Positions 1-7,853 of a stretch of 8,170 bases of DNA are shown in pieces. Below the pieces are notes generated by a model. It worked only from the letters and a program-made list of their open reading frames with translations, made no database searches and had not been told where the DNA came from. Within the stretch, counting starts at the first letter, position 1. The number at the start of each line of letters is the position of its first letter. The position numbers and the translations under genes are program-made. Origin of the DNA: Clostridia bacterium. Lineage in GTDB: Bacteria > Bacillota_A > Clostridia > Oscillospirales > QAKW01. The stretch covers positions 1 to 8,170 of the forward strand of contig JAFQKO010000174.1 of the NCBI GenBank assembly GCA_017396865.1, written 5' to 3'.

Positions 1-777
1 GGTGCCGGGGAAGATGGCCTTATCAATGGCCTTGGCATACTCTTCTTTGCAGAGGATCAGACCGCCGCGGGGGCCGCGAAGGGTCTTATGGGTAGTGGTG
101 GTCACAATATCGGCATAAGGCACGGGAGAGGGATGGAGCCCTGCGGCAACCAGGCCTGCAATATGGGCCATATCCACCATAAACAGCGCACCCACGCTCT
201 TGGCGATTTTTGCGATCCGCTCAAAATCAATGATACGGGGATAAGCGGAAGCACCTGCCACGATCAGCTTAGGCTGATGCTCCTTGGCCAATTTTTCAAA
301 TTCATCATAATCGATCTTGCCGGTCTCGGCGCTGACCCCATAGGGAACAAAGTTAAAGAAGGCGCCGGAGAGGTTTACGGGGCTGCCATGGGTCAGATGG
401 CCACCATGGGCAAGGCTCATACCTAAGACCGTATCACCGGGCTTTAAGAAAGCGAAATAAACAGCGGTATTGGCCTGGGCACCGCTATGGGGCTGCACGT
501 TTGCGTGATCGGCGCCGAACAGCTTACAGGCACGCTGACGTGCCAGTTCTTCCAGCTCATCCACGCAGAAGCAACCGCCGTAGTAGCGCTTGCCGGGATA
601 GCCCTCGGCATATTTATTGGTCAAAACGGTACCCATCGCTGCCATGACGGCGGGGGACGCCACGTTTTCGGAGGCGATCAGCTCGATGCCGTCCTGCTGA
701 CGCTGATACTCCTTTTGGATCATGCCACCCACTTCGGGGTCCATGCTGCAAATAAATTCCATATTCTTCTCTACCAT
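1..777 (-). CDS. glyA: Serine hydroxymethyltransferase, C-terminal part outside window
   Basis: PLP-dependent cytoplasmic enzyme that converts serine and tetrahydrofolate to glycine and 5,10-methylene-tetrahydrofolate. The visible 259 residues are the N-terminal ~60% of a protein that is normally about 410-420 residues; the gene runs off the left edge in frame. Family landmarks seen: [13 protein letters not shown] near residue 35, [14 protein letters not shown] near residue 60, [14 protein letters not shown] near residue 100, [12 protein letters not shown], the [10 protein letters not shown] strand-loop, and [14 protein letters not shown] with the PLP-binding lysine at residue 231. The last visible residues (AIFPGT) are also conserved in SHMT. 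The ATG at 777 is preceded by GAGGAGG with a 9-base spacer, and only 16 bases separate it from proC upstream, so it is probably the sixth gene of the same transcript. Nothing in the visible part looks broken. Confidence 0.97.
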   Translation of the reverse strand, partial: MVEKNMEFICSMDPEVGGMIQKEYQRQQDGIELIASENVASPAVMAAMGTVLTNKYAEGYPGKRYYGGCFCVDELEELARQRACKLFGADHANVQPHSGAQANTAVYFAFLKPGDTVLGMSLAHGGHLTHGSPVNLSGAFFNFVPYGVSAETGKIDYDEFEKLAKEHQPKLIVAGASAYPRIIDFERIAKIAKSVGALFMVDMAHIAGLVAAGLHPSPVPYADIVTTTTHKTLRGPRGGLILCKEEYAKAIDKAIFPGT

Positions 778-786
778 TTTTATGTT

Positions 787-793
787 CCTCCTC
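787..793 (-). promoter_or_regulatory. Ribosome binding site of glyA
   Basis: On the minus strand GAGGAGG lies in the 16-base gap directly after the proC stop codon and 9 bases before the glyA ATG. It fixes the glyA start at 777 and shows that glyA has its own strong initiation signal. No room is left for a separate promoter, terminator or glycine riboswitch between proC and glyA. Confidence 0.85.
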
Positions 794-1576
794 TTATTTA
801 TTTCCTAATTCTTTGGTACGTTCATAGGCGGCTTCCACCGCTTCCATCGATGCCGCGCGGAAGGCATAGCGTTCCAACGCTGCCACCCCTGCAATGGTAC
901 TGCCGCCGGGGCTGCAGACCGCATCCTTCAGGGCACCGGGATGCTTTTCGCTCTCCAGCACCATTTTGGCGCTGCCCAGCAAAGTATTGGCCGCCAGCTG
1001 CTCTGCCAATGCGCGGGGCATTCCGCATTTCACCGCGCCGTCTGCCAGCGCCTCAATAAAGAGGAAGGCGAAAGCGGGACCGCAGCCCGAAAGGGCGCTG
1101 CCTGCATCGATCAGTTTTTCTTCCATGGCATAAAGCTTGCCCGCCTTGGCAAAAAGGGCGCAAAATCCGTCGATCGCCGCTTGCTCAGCCTCGGCGGTAT
1201 AGAGAATGGTTCCCTCGCCCACCGCCACCGGCATATTCGGCATCATCCGAATCCAAGGCAGAGCCTTACCGCTCATTTCCTTTAAGGTTGCAATCGAAAG
1301 ACCTGCCGCCATGCTGACCATGATCGGCTTGCCCTCGATGGGCAATGCCTTTAAAACAGCCTCCATCATCTGGGGCTTCACGCCCAACACGATATAATCG
1401 CAGGCTTTGGCAATTTCTTCATTCGTTGCGATCCGGGCGCCCAGCTTTTCTGCCAGCACCTTTGCCTTTTCGGCATCCGCATCAGCCAAAAGCAGATTGG
1501 CGCCGCCCACTGCCTTCGCGGCGGCGGTTGCCAGCGCACCGCCCATATTGCCGCATCCGATAAATCCGTATTTCAT
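794..1576 (-). CDS. proC: Pyrroline-5-carboxylate reductase
   Basis: Catalyses the last step of proline synthesis, NAD(P)H-dependent reduction of 1-pyrroline-5-carboxylate to L-proline, in the cytoplasm. The 260-residue length is typical of the family. The N-terminal Rossmann fold is visible as [13 protein letters not shown] (residues 3-15) with the GxGxxG dinucleotide loop, followed by LLLADAD and the VLGVKPQ strand at 63-69. The conserved RMMPNMP segment at 110-116 and the C-terminal dimerisation/active-site half with SGCGPAFAF (163-171) and SPGGSTIAG (222-230) are all intact. The start at 1576 is preceded by GAGGTGAG, which overlaps the last codons and stop of proA; the gap between the two genes is 4 bases. 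It is the third gene of a proB-proA-proC block, and the pathway context makes the assignment secure. Confidence 0.98.
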   Translation of the reverse strand: MKYGFIGCGNMGGALATAAAKAVGGANLLLADADAEKAKVLAEKLGARIATNEEIAKACDYIVLGVKPQMMEAVLKALPIEGKPIMVSMAAGLSIATLKEMSGKALPWIRMMPNMPVAVGEGTILYTAEAEQAAIDGFCALFAKAGKLYAMEEKLIDAGSALSGCGPAFAFLFIEALADGAVKCGMPRALAEQLAANTLLGSAKMVLESEKHPGALKDAVCSPGGSTIAGVAALERYAFRAASMEAVEAAYERTKELGNK

Positions 1577-1580
1577 ATGC

Positions 1581-2810
1581 TCACCTCACCTGACCGCTGC
1601 CGCGGACGATATATTTATAGGTCGTCAGCTCCCGCAGCCCCATCGGGCCTCTGGCGTGAAGCTTTTGGGTGGAGATGCCCATCTCACAGCCCAAGCCGAA
1701 CTGCCCGCCGTCGGTAAACCGCGTGGAGGCGTTGACGTATACCGCCGCGCTGTCCACCAGCGCCGTAAACAGCTCTGCATGCTCGGGTGTTTCGGTGATG
1801 ATCGCCTCGCTGTGGCCCGTGGAATGGGCGGCGATATGGGCGATCGCCTCACGAACGTCGCCGACGGTTTTGACCGCCATCACGTAGTCTAAAAACTCGG
1901 TATCAAAATCCCGCTCTCCTGCGGGGGTTGCGTTCATCCATCTTTGCGCCGCAGGATCGCAGCGAAATTCCACCTGCGCCAGCCGCTCTTTGAGCTTGGG
2001 CAAAAAGGCGGGTGCGATCTTCTCGTGGACGATGCAGACCTCCGCCGCATTGCAGACGGACGGACGGCTGGTTTTGGCATTCTCGATGATCTTCAGCGCC
2101 ATCTCCTGATCGGCGCTTTCGTCCACGTAGATATGGCAGATGCCCGTCCCCGTCTGGATGACCGGCACCTTCGCCCCCTCCAGGCAGGCATTGATCAAGC
2201 CGGGGCCGCCGCGGGGGATCAGCAGATCCACGTAGCCCACCGCCTCCATCAGCTCTCTGGCCGATTGGCGGGTGGTATCCTCGATCAACTGCACACCGTC
2301 GGCAGGCAGGCTTGCATCCTCAAGACCTGCCCGCAGGGCGGTTACGATGGCATTGGCAGATCGCCAAGCCTCCTTGCCGCTGCGCAGAACGCAGACGTTG
2401 CCGCTCTTAAAGGCCAGCGCCGCCGCATCGGCGGAGACGTTGGGGCGGCTTTCATAGATGATCGCCACCACCCCCATCGGCACGGCGGTCTTTTCGATCA
2501 CCAGCCCATTGGGGCGCTCTACCCGCTCCAACACCGCTCCGGCGGGATCGGGCAACGCCACCACCTCGCGGATGCCCGATGCCATATCGGCGATCCGCTC
2601 GGCGGTCAGCCGCAGGCGATCCTGCATCACAACGGTCATGGTATCACCGTAGGTCTTCAGATCCTCGGTATTGGCCGCCAAAATCGCGTCGGTCGCGCCC
2701 ACCAGCCGATCGGCCATGGCGAGCAGCGCCTTGTTTTTATCTTCGGTTTTCAGCACCGCCATCGCCCTGCGGGCGGCAACGGCCTTTTTCAAAATCTGCT
2801 GTGTGGTCAT
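1581..2810 (-). CDS. proA: Glutamate-5-semialdehyde dehydrogenase (gamma-glutamyl phosphate reductase)
   Basis: Second step of proline synthesis: NADPH-dependent reduction of gamma-glutamyl phosphate to glutamate-5-semialdehyde, which cyclises to pyrroline-5-carboxylate. The 409 residues match the usual length of about 415. It belongs to the aldehyde dehydrogenase superfamily. Visible landmarks are [15 protein letters not shown] (111-125), the cofactor-binding LRSGKEA (142-148), [11 protein letters not shown] (196-206), the catalytic cysteine in RPSVCNAAE (Cys253), and the C-terminal signature from [16 protein letters not shown] (359 on) to [15 protein letters not shown] (386-400). The ATG overlaps the proB stop as ATGA, so translation is probably coupled; a GAGGT ribosome site lies 8 bases before it, inside the end of proB. 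ProA and ProB proteins commonly work as a channelling complex because the acyl phosphate is unstable; that is family knowledge, not visible here. Confidence 0.98.
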   Translation of the reverse strand: MTTQQILKKAVAARRAMAVLKTEDKNKALLAMADRLVGATDAILAANTEDLKTYGDTMTVVMQDRLRLTAERIADMASGIREVVALPDPAGAVLERVERPNGLVIEKTAVPMGVVAIIYESRPNVSADAAALAFKSGNVCVLRSGKEAWRSANAIVTALRAGLEDASLPADGVQLIEDTTRQSARELMEAVGYVDLLIPRGGPGLINACLEGAKVPVIQTGTGICHIYVDESADQEMALKIIENAKTSRPSVCNAAEVCIVHEKIAPAFLPKLKERLAQVEFRCDPAAQRWMNATPAGERDFDTEFLDYVMAVKTVGDVREAIAHIAAHSTGHSEAIITETPEHAELFTALVDSAAVYVNASTRFTDGGQFGLGCEMGISTQKLHARGPMGLRELTTYKYIVRGSGQVR

Positions 2811-3577
2811 GCTTTTTTACCTCGAAAGAGGGTGCCTACGGGCTTGCCCTCCAAAATATCATACAGCACCTCGGGATCGCCGCCGTTGGCAATCACGGTG
2901 GAGATGCCCTTCTCCATGCAAAGCTCAGCCGCATGGAGCTTGGTGGCCATGCCGCCGGTACCCAAGGCAGAGCCCTTGCCGCCCGCCGTTGCCAGCAGGG
3001 CGGGCGTGATCTCCTCCACGATCGGCACCAAGGTGGCATCGGGATCGGTGCGGGGATCGGCCGTATAAAGACCGTCGATATCCGTCAGCAGGATCAAAAG
3101 ATCCGCATTGGCTACCTGTGCCACAATCGCACCCAAGGTGTCGTTATCGCCCACCGCGATCTCGGCGGTGGAAACGGTATCGTTTTCATTGATGATCGGC
3201 AGGGCCTGCAGCTCCAAAAGGCGATGCAGGGTATTGCGGAAGTTCTCATAACGGTCGGCATGGTTCATATCCTCTCCGGTTACAAGGATCTGCGCCACCG
3301 TATGATTATATTCCGAAAACAACCGATCGTAGGTATACATCAGCTCGCACTGCCCCACTGCGGCGGCCGCCTGCTTGGTGGGCATATCCTGCGGGCGCTC
3401 CTTGAGGCTGAGCTTACCGACGCCCATTCCGATGGCGCCGGAGGAGACCAATACCAGCTCATGGCCTGCATTTTTGAGGTCGCTGAGCACGCGGCAGAGG
3501 ATCTCGATATGGCGAATATTCAGATTTCCTGTTTTATGAGTGAGCGTTGAGGTGCCCACCTTAACGATTACACGCAT
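2807..3577 (-). CDS. proB: Glutamate 5-kinase, short form without PUA domain
   Basis: Phosphorylates L-glutamate with ATP to gamma-glutamyl phosphate, the committed step of proline synthesis. The amino-acid-kinase fold is complete: VKVGTSTL (5-12), VSSGAIGMG (44-52), the glutamate/Mg-binding INENDTV (129-135), [10 protein letters not shown] (144-153), [14 protein letters not shown] (163-176) and GTGGMATK (206-213). At 256 residues it stops where the kinase domain ends; the E. coli enzyme has 367 residues because of a C-terminal PUA domain. PUA-less forms are known, so this is probably not a truncation, and the clean ATGA junction with proA supports that. In full-length enzymes proline feedback acts on the kinase domain, so feedback may be retained. 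The start at 3577 lies 10 bases inside the preceding gene, with AAGGA 9 bases upstream. Confidence 0.97.
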   Translation of the reverse strand: MRVIVKVGTSTLTHKTGNLNIRHIEILCRVLSDLKNAGHELVLVSSGAIGMGVGKLSLKERPQDMPTKQAAAAVGQCELMYTYDRLFSEYNHTVAQILVTGEDMNHADRYENFRNTLHRLLELQALPIINENDTVSTAEIAVGDNDTLGAIVAQVANADLLILLTDIDGLYTADPRTDPDATLVPIVEEITPALLATAGGKGSALGTGGMATKLHAAELCMEKGISTVIANGGDPEVLYDILEGKPVGTLFRGKKA

Positions 3578-4848
3578 ACGGTTTCTTCCTTCTCTTTTCG
3601 TTTACTTTCTGTCGGTTTGGCGTTGGCCAGCATCAGCTTCAGGCGGTTTTCCTGATTGACCTTGGTTGCACCGGGATCATAGTCGATGGCAACGATATTG
3701 ACGTCGGGATTCTTTTCCTTGATCGGCTTCATCATGCCCTTGCCGCAGATATGGTTTGGCAGGCAGCCGAAGGGCTGGGTACAAACGATATTCTTCACGC
3801 CGCTGTGGGAAAGCTCCAGCATCTCGGCGGTGAGCAGCCAGCCCTCCCCCATCTTGGTGCCGTGGCTGATATAGCCCTTCGCCATCTCCACCGTTTGCTC
3901 AAAGGGGGTAGGCGGCGTAAAGGTGCCCTCTTCCTCCATAATCGCGATCAGGTCGCGCTTCTTTTTACACATCAGCCGATAGGCAAGGCCGCTGATCTTG
4001 CTGACCAACGCACCCCGACCGTACAGCCGATGGTCTACCGTTGCATTATAGAAGCAATAGAGCAAAAAGTCTGCCAAGCCGGGCACCACCGTTTCGGCGC
4101 CCTCGTTGACCAGAAACTGCTCTAAATTATTATTGCCCAGCGGGGAAAATTTCACGAAGATCTCCCCCACGACCCCCACCTTAACAGCAGGGCGGGGTGT
4201 GACCTCGATGGCAGCAAAATCCTTAAGGATCAGCCGATAGTTCTCTTTGATCTTTTTATATTTTTTACGTCGGCCCTTGCCGATCTCCTTGGCAAGCATT
4301 CTGCACCAGCGGTTTGCCAGATCCTGCGCCTCGCCCTTGTTATTCTCATAGGGACGCACCTGATTGACAAGGCTCATCAGCAGATCGCCGTAGAGAATGG
4401 CATACATCATGCCGTGGATCTTGGGAGGATCCAGCTTGAGGCCGGGATGCTTTTCGATCCCGCCGAAGCTCATCGCCACCACCGGCACGTATTCATACCC
4501 CGCCTTTTTCAAGGCCTTGCGGAGCAGGGATACGTAGTTGGAGGCGCGGCAGCCGCCGCCCGTTTGGAAATAGAGCAGCGCTGTTTTATGGGGATCATAT
4601 TTCCCGCTTTGCAGAGCATGGATAAACTGACCGATCAACAGCAGGGCGGGATAGCAGGTATCGTTGTGAACGTATTTCAGCCCCGTTTCGGGGATCTCGG
4701 GCCCGCTTTCGGTCAGCAATTCCGCCTTATAGCCATAGGTTTCCAAAACGCTGATGATCAGCTGAAAGTGCATCGGCAGCATGGTGGGTACCAGCAGGGT
4801 ATAATCCTTTTTCATCTCTTTGGTAAACTGAATGTAATAGGGATTCAT
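3568..4848 (-). CDS. HgdB-like 2-hydroxyacyl-CoA dehydratase-related protein (COG3581 type)
   Basis: 426 residues, cytoplasmic, with no signal peptide or membrane segment. It resembles the C-terminal third of the ~1400-residue activase/dehydratase-like proteins of anaerobes; the opening FTKEMKKDYTLLVP (8-21) is typical of the join in the fused forms. Conserved-looking cysteine motifs are HNDTCYPA (Cys65), FQTGGGCRASNY (Cys100) and the CX5CX5C run CTQPFGCLPNHICGKG (Cys356, 362, 368). These are plausible iron-sulfur ligands, by analogy with the cluster-binding subunits of 2-hydroxyacyl-CoA dehydratases. A basic stretch lies at 191-199 (KGRRKKYKK). Its ATG overlaps the stop of the large upstream protein (ATGA), with a strong AAGGAGG 7 bases before it. 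It most likely forms a complex with that protein. No substrate can be named, and a true 2-hydroxyacyl-CoA dehydratase activity is not supported: there is no HgdA partner and no CoA-transferase in view. Confidence 0.85.
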   Translation of the reverse strand: MNPYYIQFTKEMKKDYTLLVPTMLPMHFQLIISVLETYGYKAELLTESGPEIPETGLKYVHNDTCYPALLLIGQFIHALQSGKYDPHKTALLYFQTGGGCRASNYVSLLRKALKKAGYEYVPVVAMSFGGIEKHPGLKLDPPKIHGMMYAILYGDLLMSLVNQVRPYENNKGEAQDLANRWCRMLAKEIGKGRRKKYKKIKENYRLILKDFAAIEVTPRPAVKVGVVGEIFVKFSPLGNNNLEQFLVNEGAETVVPGLADFLLYCFYNATVDHRLYGRGALVSKISGLAYRLMCKKKRDLIAIMEEEGTFTPPTPFEQTVEMAKGYISHGTKMGEGWLLTAEMLELSHSGVKNIVCTQPFGCLPNHICGKGMMKPIKEKNPDVNIVAIDYDPGATKVNQENRLKLMLANAKPTESKRKEKEETVCV

Positions 4849-7772
4849 TTACTTGCCTCCTTTTCATCCAGCGCACCCAGCAAGCTGCGCAGGCGGATCC
4901 GAACCGCGCCCAGATTGGTGATCTCATCGATCTTAAGCTGGGTATAATACTTGCCCTTGGATTCGAGAATATCCCGCACCTCATCGGTGGTAATGGCATC
5001 TACGCCGCAGCCGAAGGAAACAAGCTGCACCAATTCCATATCGGGATTCTCCGCAGCCAAAGCGGCGGCGCGGTAAAGCCGCGCATGGTAGGTCCATTGG
5101 TTGAGAACCTTAACCTGAATGGGCTTTTGCAGATGGAACACACTATCCTCGCTGACCACCACAAAGCCCAGCGAAACGGCCAGCTTATCGATGCCATGGC
5201 CGATCTCAGCGTCGATATGATAGGGGCGGCCTGCCAGGATCATGATCCGCTTACCGTGCTTACGGGCAAATTCGATCGCCCGCTCCCCTTCGGCGCGCAC
5301 CGCCGCCATATAAGTATGATAGGCCGCCAGCCCCGCCTTCACAGCATGGGCGACCTGCTTTTTGGTAAAGCCGCCGAACTGCTCATTGAGCAGATTCAGC
5401 AACACGTTTGTCATATTCTTCGGACGGTTAACGTCCATATACGGGGCAAGGAATTTGGTTTGCGCCAGATCCTCCACGTTGCCCCGCAGCAGCTCGGAAT
5501 AATAGGCCACCACCGGGCAGTTAAAGTGATTATCGGTATCCCGCTCATCCATATTATAGGTCAAGCAGGGATAGAAGATACCGTCGACCCCCTCCTTGAT
5601 CAACTGCTGCACGTGGCCGTGCATGATCTTGGCGGGGTAACAGGCGGTATCGGAGGGGATGGAAAACTGCCCCTTTTCATAGGTGCGGCGGGTAGACATC
5701 CCCGATAATTTCACCGTAAAGCCCAGATCGGCAAAGATGCCGTGCCACAGCGGCAACAGCTCATACATCCCCAGCGCCAGCGGCAGGCCGATGGTGCCGC
5801 GGGTACCCTGCGCCTCGGGCAGATTCATCAAATAATCCCGCTTGAACGCATGAAGATTGGGCAGCGCTTCCTCAGGCTTTTCCAGCCCCAAGCCCTTCTC
5901 GCATTGGTTGCCGGAGATAAACCGCTTGCCGTTGCGGAAGGTATTAACCGTCAGATGGCAATGATTGGTGCAGCCCTTACAGACGGTGGATTTGGCGGTA
6001 TGGGTAAAGTTCTCCAACTCCGCCAGATTCATCAGCTTGGAGTCCTTGCAGCGCTTGGCATACAGCGCCGCACCGTAGGCGCCCATCAGCCCTGCGATGG
6101 CGGGGCGGATGACCTCGCGGCCCAGCTCCCGCTCAAAGGCACGAAGCACCGCATCATTATAAAAGGTTCCGCCCTGCACCACGATATGCTGACCCAGCTC
6201 ATCGGGAGAGCCGGCACGGATCACCTTATAGATGGCATTTTTTACCACGCTGATGGAAAGCCCCGCCGAGATATCCTCCACCGTTGCGCCGTCCTTTTGA
6301 GACTGCTTGACCGAGGAGTTCATAAAGACGGTACAGCGGCTGCCGAGGTTGACAGGCGCTTTGCCCTCCAGCCCGCGGGCGGCAAAATCCTCGATGGTAT
6401 AGCCCATCGCCTTGGCAAAGGTTTCCAAAAAGGAGCCGCAGCCGGAGGAGCAGGCTTCGTTGAGCATAATGCTGTCGATGGCGCCGTTGCGAATCTTGAA
6501 GCATTTAATATCCTGCCCGCCGATATCTAAGATAAAGTCCACGTCGGGTCGGAAATATTTGGCGGCCGTGTAATGGGCGATGGTCTCCACCAGCCCGTAA
6601 TCGGCCGAAAAGGCATTTTTGATCAAATCCTCGCCGTAGCCGGTGACGGCGCTGCCGCCGACCGTGATGCGATCACCCAGCTTGCGGCGGATCTTTAAAA
6701 GCTGCTCCCGCACGATCTCCACGGGATTGCCCTGATTGGAGGCATAGTAGGAATATAAGATCTCGTTTTGCTCCGAGAGCAAAACCAGCTTGGTGGTGGT
6801 GGAGCCGCAGTCGATACCGAGATAGGCCTTGCCGCTGTAGGCATCAAGCTCACGGTAGGCCACGTCGGCCTTTTGATGGCGGGCGGCAAACGCCGCATAG
6901 TCTGCCTCGGTTTCAAAGAGGGGCTGCAGGCGATCCTGCAGGCTGACCTGTCCTTGGGATTGCTGCACGCTTTCCAAAAGGGCATCCAACTCATAGCGCT
7001 GCTCCTGCTTGGCGGCATACATCGATGCGCCGTAAGCAACCGCGAAGCGGCCGTATTCGGGAAAAACTGCGTTTTCGGGAGATAATTTCAAGGTTTCGGT
7101 GAATCGCTTGCGCAAGCCCTTGCAATAATAGAGAGGGCCGCCCAAAAACAGCACCTTACCCTTGATGCGTTTGCCCTGCGCCAACCCTGCAATGGTTTGA
7201 TTCACCACCGCCTGAAAGATGCTGGCCGCCACGTCCTCTTTTCTTGCGCCCTGATTCAAAAGAGGCTGGATATCGGTTTTGGCAAAAACGCCGCAGCGGG
7301 AAGCGATGGGATAGATCCGCAGCGCCTTCTCGCTCAATTCATCCAGCTCGTCCACCGTTACGTTCAAAAGGGTAGCCATCTGGTCGATAAATGCGCCGGT
7401 ACCGCCTGCGCAGCTTCCGTTCATTCGTTCGTCCATCCCGCCGTCGAAGAAGATGATCTTGGCATCCTCGCCGCCCAGCTCGATGACACAGGAGGTATCC
7501 GGCTCCAACGCCTTGACCACCTCACCGGTGGCAAACACCTCCTGAATAAAGGGCGCTCCGATCGCCTCGGCAAGGCCAAGGCCTGCCGAGCCGGAGATGG
7601 CGATCGCCATCTCCTCGCCCTTGACCAAAGGACGGATGCGCTCCAGCAGCTCGGCAGTCTTTTCCCGCACCTGCGAAAAATGCCGCTCATAGCAATCGAA
7701 GAGCACCTTCTCATCATTCCGCAATACCACCTTGGCGGTGGTGCTGCCTATATCAATACCCAAATACAACAA
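4845..7772 (-). CDS. Large CoA-dehydratase activase-like protein: two BcrAD/BadFG-type ATPase domains plus DUF2229 (COG3580 type)
   Basis: 975 residues if translation starts at the TTG at 7772; numbering here uses that start. Two ASKHA ATPase domains lie in tandem: domain 1 about 2-255 (YLGIDIGSTTAK; LGGEDAK; SCAGGTGAF with Cys121; SRCGVFAKTDI with Cys160; FLGGP) and domain 2 about 317-575 (YLGIDCGSTTTK; DIGGQDIK; ACSSGCGSF with Cys441 and Cys445; SRCTVFMNSSV with Cys480). HgdC activators are homodimers that share one [4Fe-4S] cluster through two such cysteines per subunit, so the tandem probably makes an internal pseudo-dimer. A CX2CX3CX18C motif (598, 601, 605, 624) follows. DUF2229 then runs from about 659, with TACYPAK (Cys711) and YPCLTYN (Cys736), and a tail contains LAGRPYH, SFGCGVDA (Cys922) and KIDEITNLGAVRIR. 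The inferred role is ATP-driven low-potential electron transfer to the partner encoded next. The true substrate is unknown. An ATG at 7853 is in frame but lies in the promoter. Confidence 0.85.
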   Translation of the reverse strand: MLYLGIDIGSTTAKVVLRNDEKVLFDCYERHFSQVREKTAELLERIRPLVKGEEMAIAISGSAGLGLAEAIGAPFIQEVFATGEVVKALEPDTSCVIELGGEDAKIIFFDGGMDERMNGSCAGGTGAFIDQMATLLNVTVDELDELSEKALRIYPIASRCGVFAKTDIQPLLNQGARKEDVAASIFQAVVNQTIAGLAQGKRIKGKVLFLGGPLYYCKGLRKRFTETLKLSPENAVFPEYGRFAVAYGASMYAAKQEQRYELDALLESVQQSQGQVSLQDRLQPLFETEADYAAFAARHQKADVAYRELDAYSGKAYLGIDCGSTTTKLVLLSEQNEILYSYYASNQGNPVEIVREQLLKIRRKLGDRITVGGSAVTGYGEDLIKNAFSADYGLVETIAHYTAAKYFRPDVDFILDIGGQDIKCFKIRNGAIDSIMLNEACSSGCGSFLETFAKAMGYTIEDFAARGLEGKAPVNLGSRCTVFMNSSVKQSQKDGATVEDISAGLSISVVKNAIYKVIRAGSPDELGQHIVVQGGTFYNDAVLRAFERELGREVIRPAIAGLMGAYGAALYAKRCKDSKLMNLAELENFTHTAKSTVCKGCTNHCHLTVNTFRNGKRFISGNQCEKGLGLEKPEEALPNLHAFKRDYLMNLPEAQGTRGTIGLPLALGMYELLPLWHGIFADLGFTVKLSGMSTRRTYEKGQFSIPSDTACYPAKIMHGHVQQLIKEGVDGIFYPCLTYNMDERDTDNHFNCPVVAYYSELLRGNVEDLAQTKFLAPYMDVNRPKNMTNVLLNLLNEQFGGFTKKQVAHAVKAGLAAYHTYMAAVRAEGERAIEFARKHGKRIMILAGRPYHIDAEIGHGIDKLAVSLGFVVVSEDSVFHLQKPIQVKVLNQWTYHARLYRAAALAAENPDMELVQLVSFGCGVDAITTDEVRDILESKGKYYTQLKIDEITNLGAVRIRLRSLLGALDEKEASK
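4856..4862 (-). promoter_or_regulatory. Ribosome binding site of the HgdB-like gene
   Basis: Minus-strand AAGGAGG, a perfect anti-16S match, lies inside the last codons of the large activase gene and 7 bases before the ATG at 4848. It matters because it shows that the second part of the split protein has its own strong initiation site. That argues against the gene boundary being a sequencing frameshift. Confidence 0.85.
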
Positions 7773-7783
7773 TTTTGTTTTCG

Positions 7784-7790
7784 CCTCTTT
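7784..7790 (-). promoter_or_regulatory. Probable ribosome binding site supporting the TTG start
   Basis: Minus-strand AAAGAGG sits 11 bases before the TTG at 7772, which is directly followed by the conserved YLGIDIGSTT start of the first ATPase domain. A second TTG (7769) and a third (7763) follow, so the exact start could shift by one to three residues. The spacing is slightly long and the match is moderate, so this call leans on the promoter position as well. Confidence 0.55.
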
Positions 7791-7824
7791 GTCTCTCGAT
7801 AAAACGATATAGTAAAACAGTTTA

Positions 7825-7853
7825 ATTATAATATAACGAAACATATATTTCAA
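7825..7853 (-). promoter_or_regulatory. Vegetative (sigma-70/sigma-A type) promoter of the leftward operon
   Basis: On the minus strand TTGAAA (7853-7848) and a perfect TATAAT (7830-7825) are separated by exactly 17 bases. Transcription should begin near 7818, giving a leader of about 45 bases before the TTG start at 7772. It is the only good promoter found for the six-gene operon, since the later junctions leave no room for one. The leader is too short for a T-box or a typical riboswitch, so any control of proline or glycine genes by such an element is not supported here. Confidence 0.8.

Noticed and set aside
1944..3068. Long open frame of 374 codons on the plus strand
   Set aside because: It lies opposite proA and proB, which have complete family motifs; the product is rich in His, Arg and Gln, has no recognisable motif and lacks a proper ribosome site. 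It is a shadow of GC-rich coding sequence.
2579..3550. Plus-strand open frame of 323 codons
   Set aside because: Antisense to proA and proB, with composition typical of a shadow frame and no family signature.
5742..6530. Plus-strand open frame of 262 codons
   Set aside because: Antisense to the second ATPase domain and linker of the activase protein; no motif is visible and the opposite frame is clearly coding.
3568..7772. Classical 2-hydroxyglutaryl-CoA or lactoyl-CoA dehydratase operon
   Set aside because: Only the activase-like and HgdB-like parts are present, in the large COG3580/3581 architecture. There is no second dehydratase subunit, CoA-transferase, dehydrogenase or electron-transfer flavoprotein in the window.
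7197..7802. Plus-strand open frame of 201 codons running into the intergenic region
   Set aside because: Antisense to the first ATPase domain. It ends in the leader of the leftward operon and shows no motif.
7773..7824. Riboswitch or T-box controlling the proline/glycine operon
   Set aside because: The leader between the predicted start near 7818 and the start codon is only about 45 bases, and no T-box or riboswitch core could be recognised.
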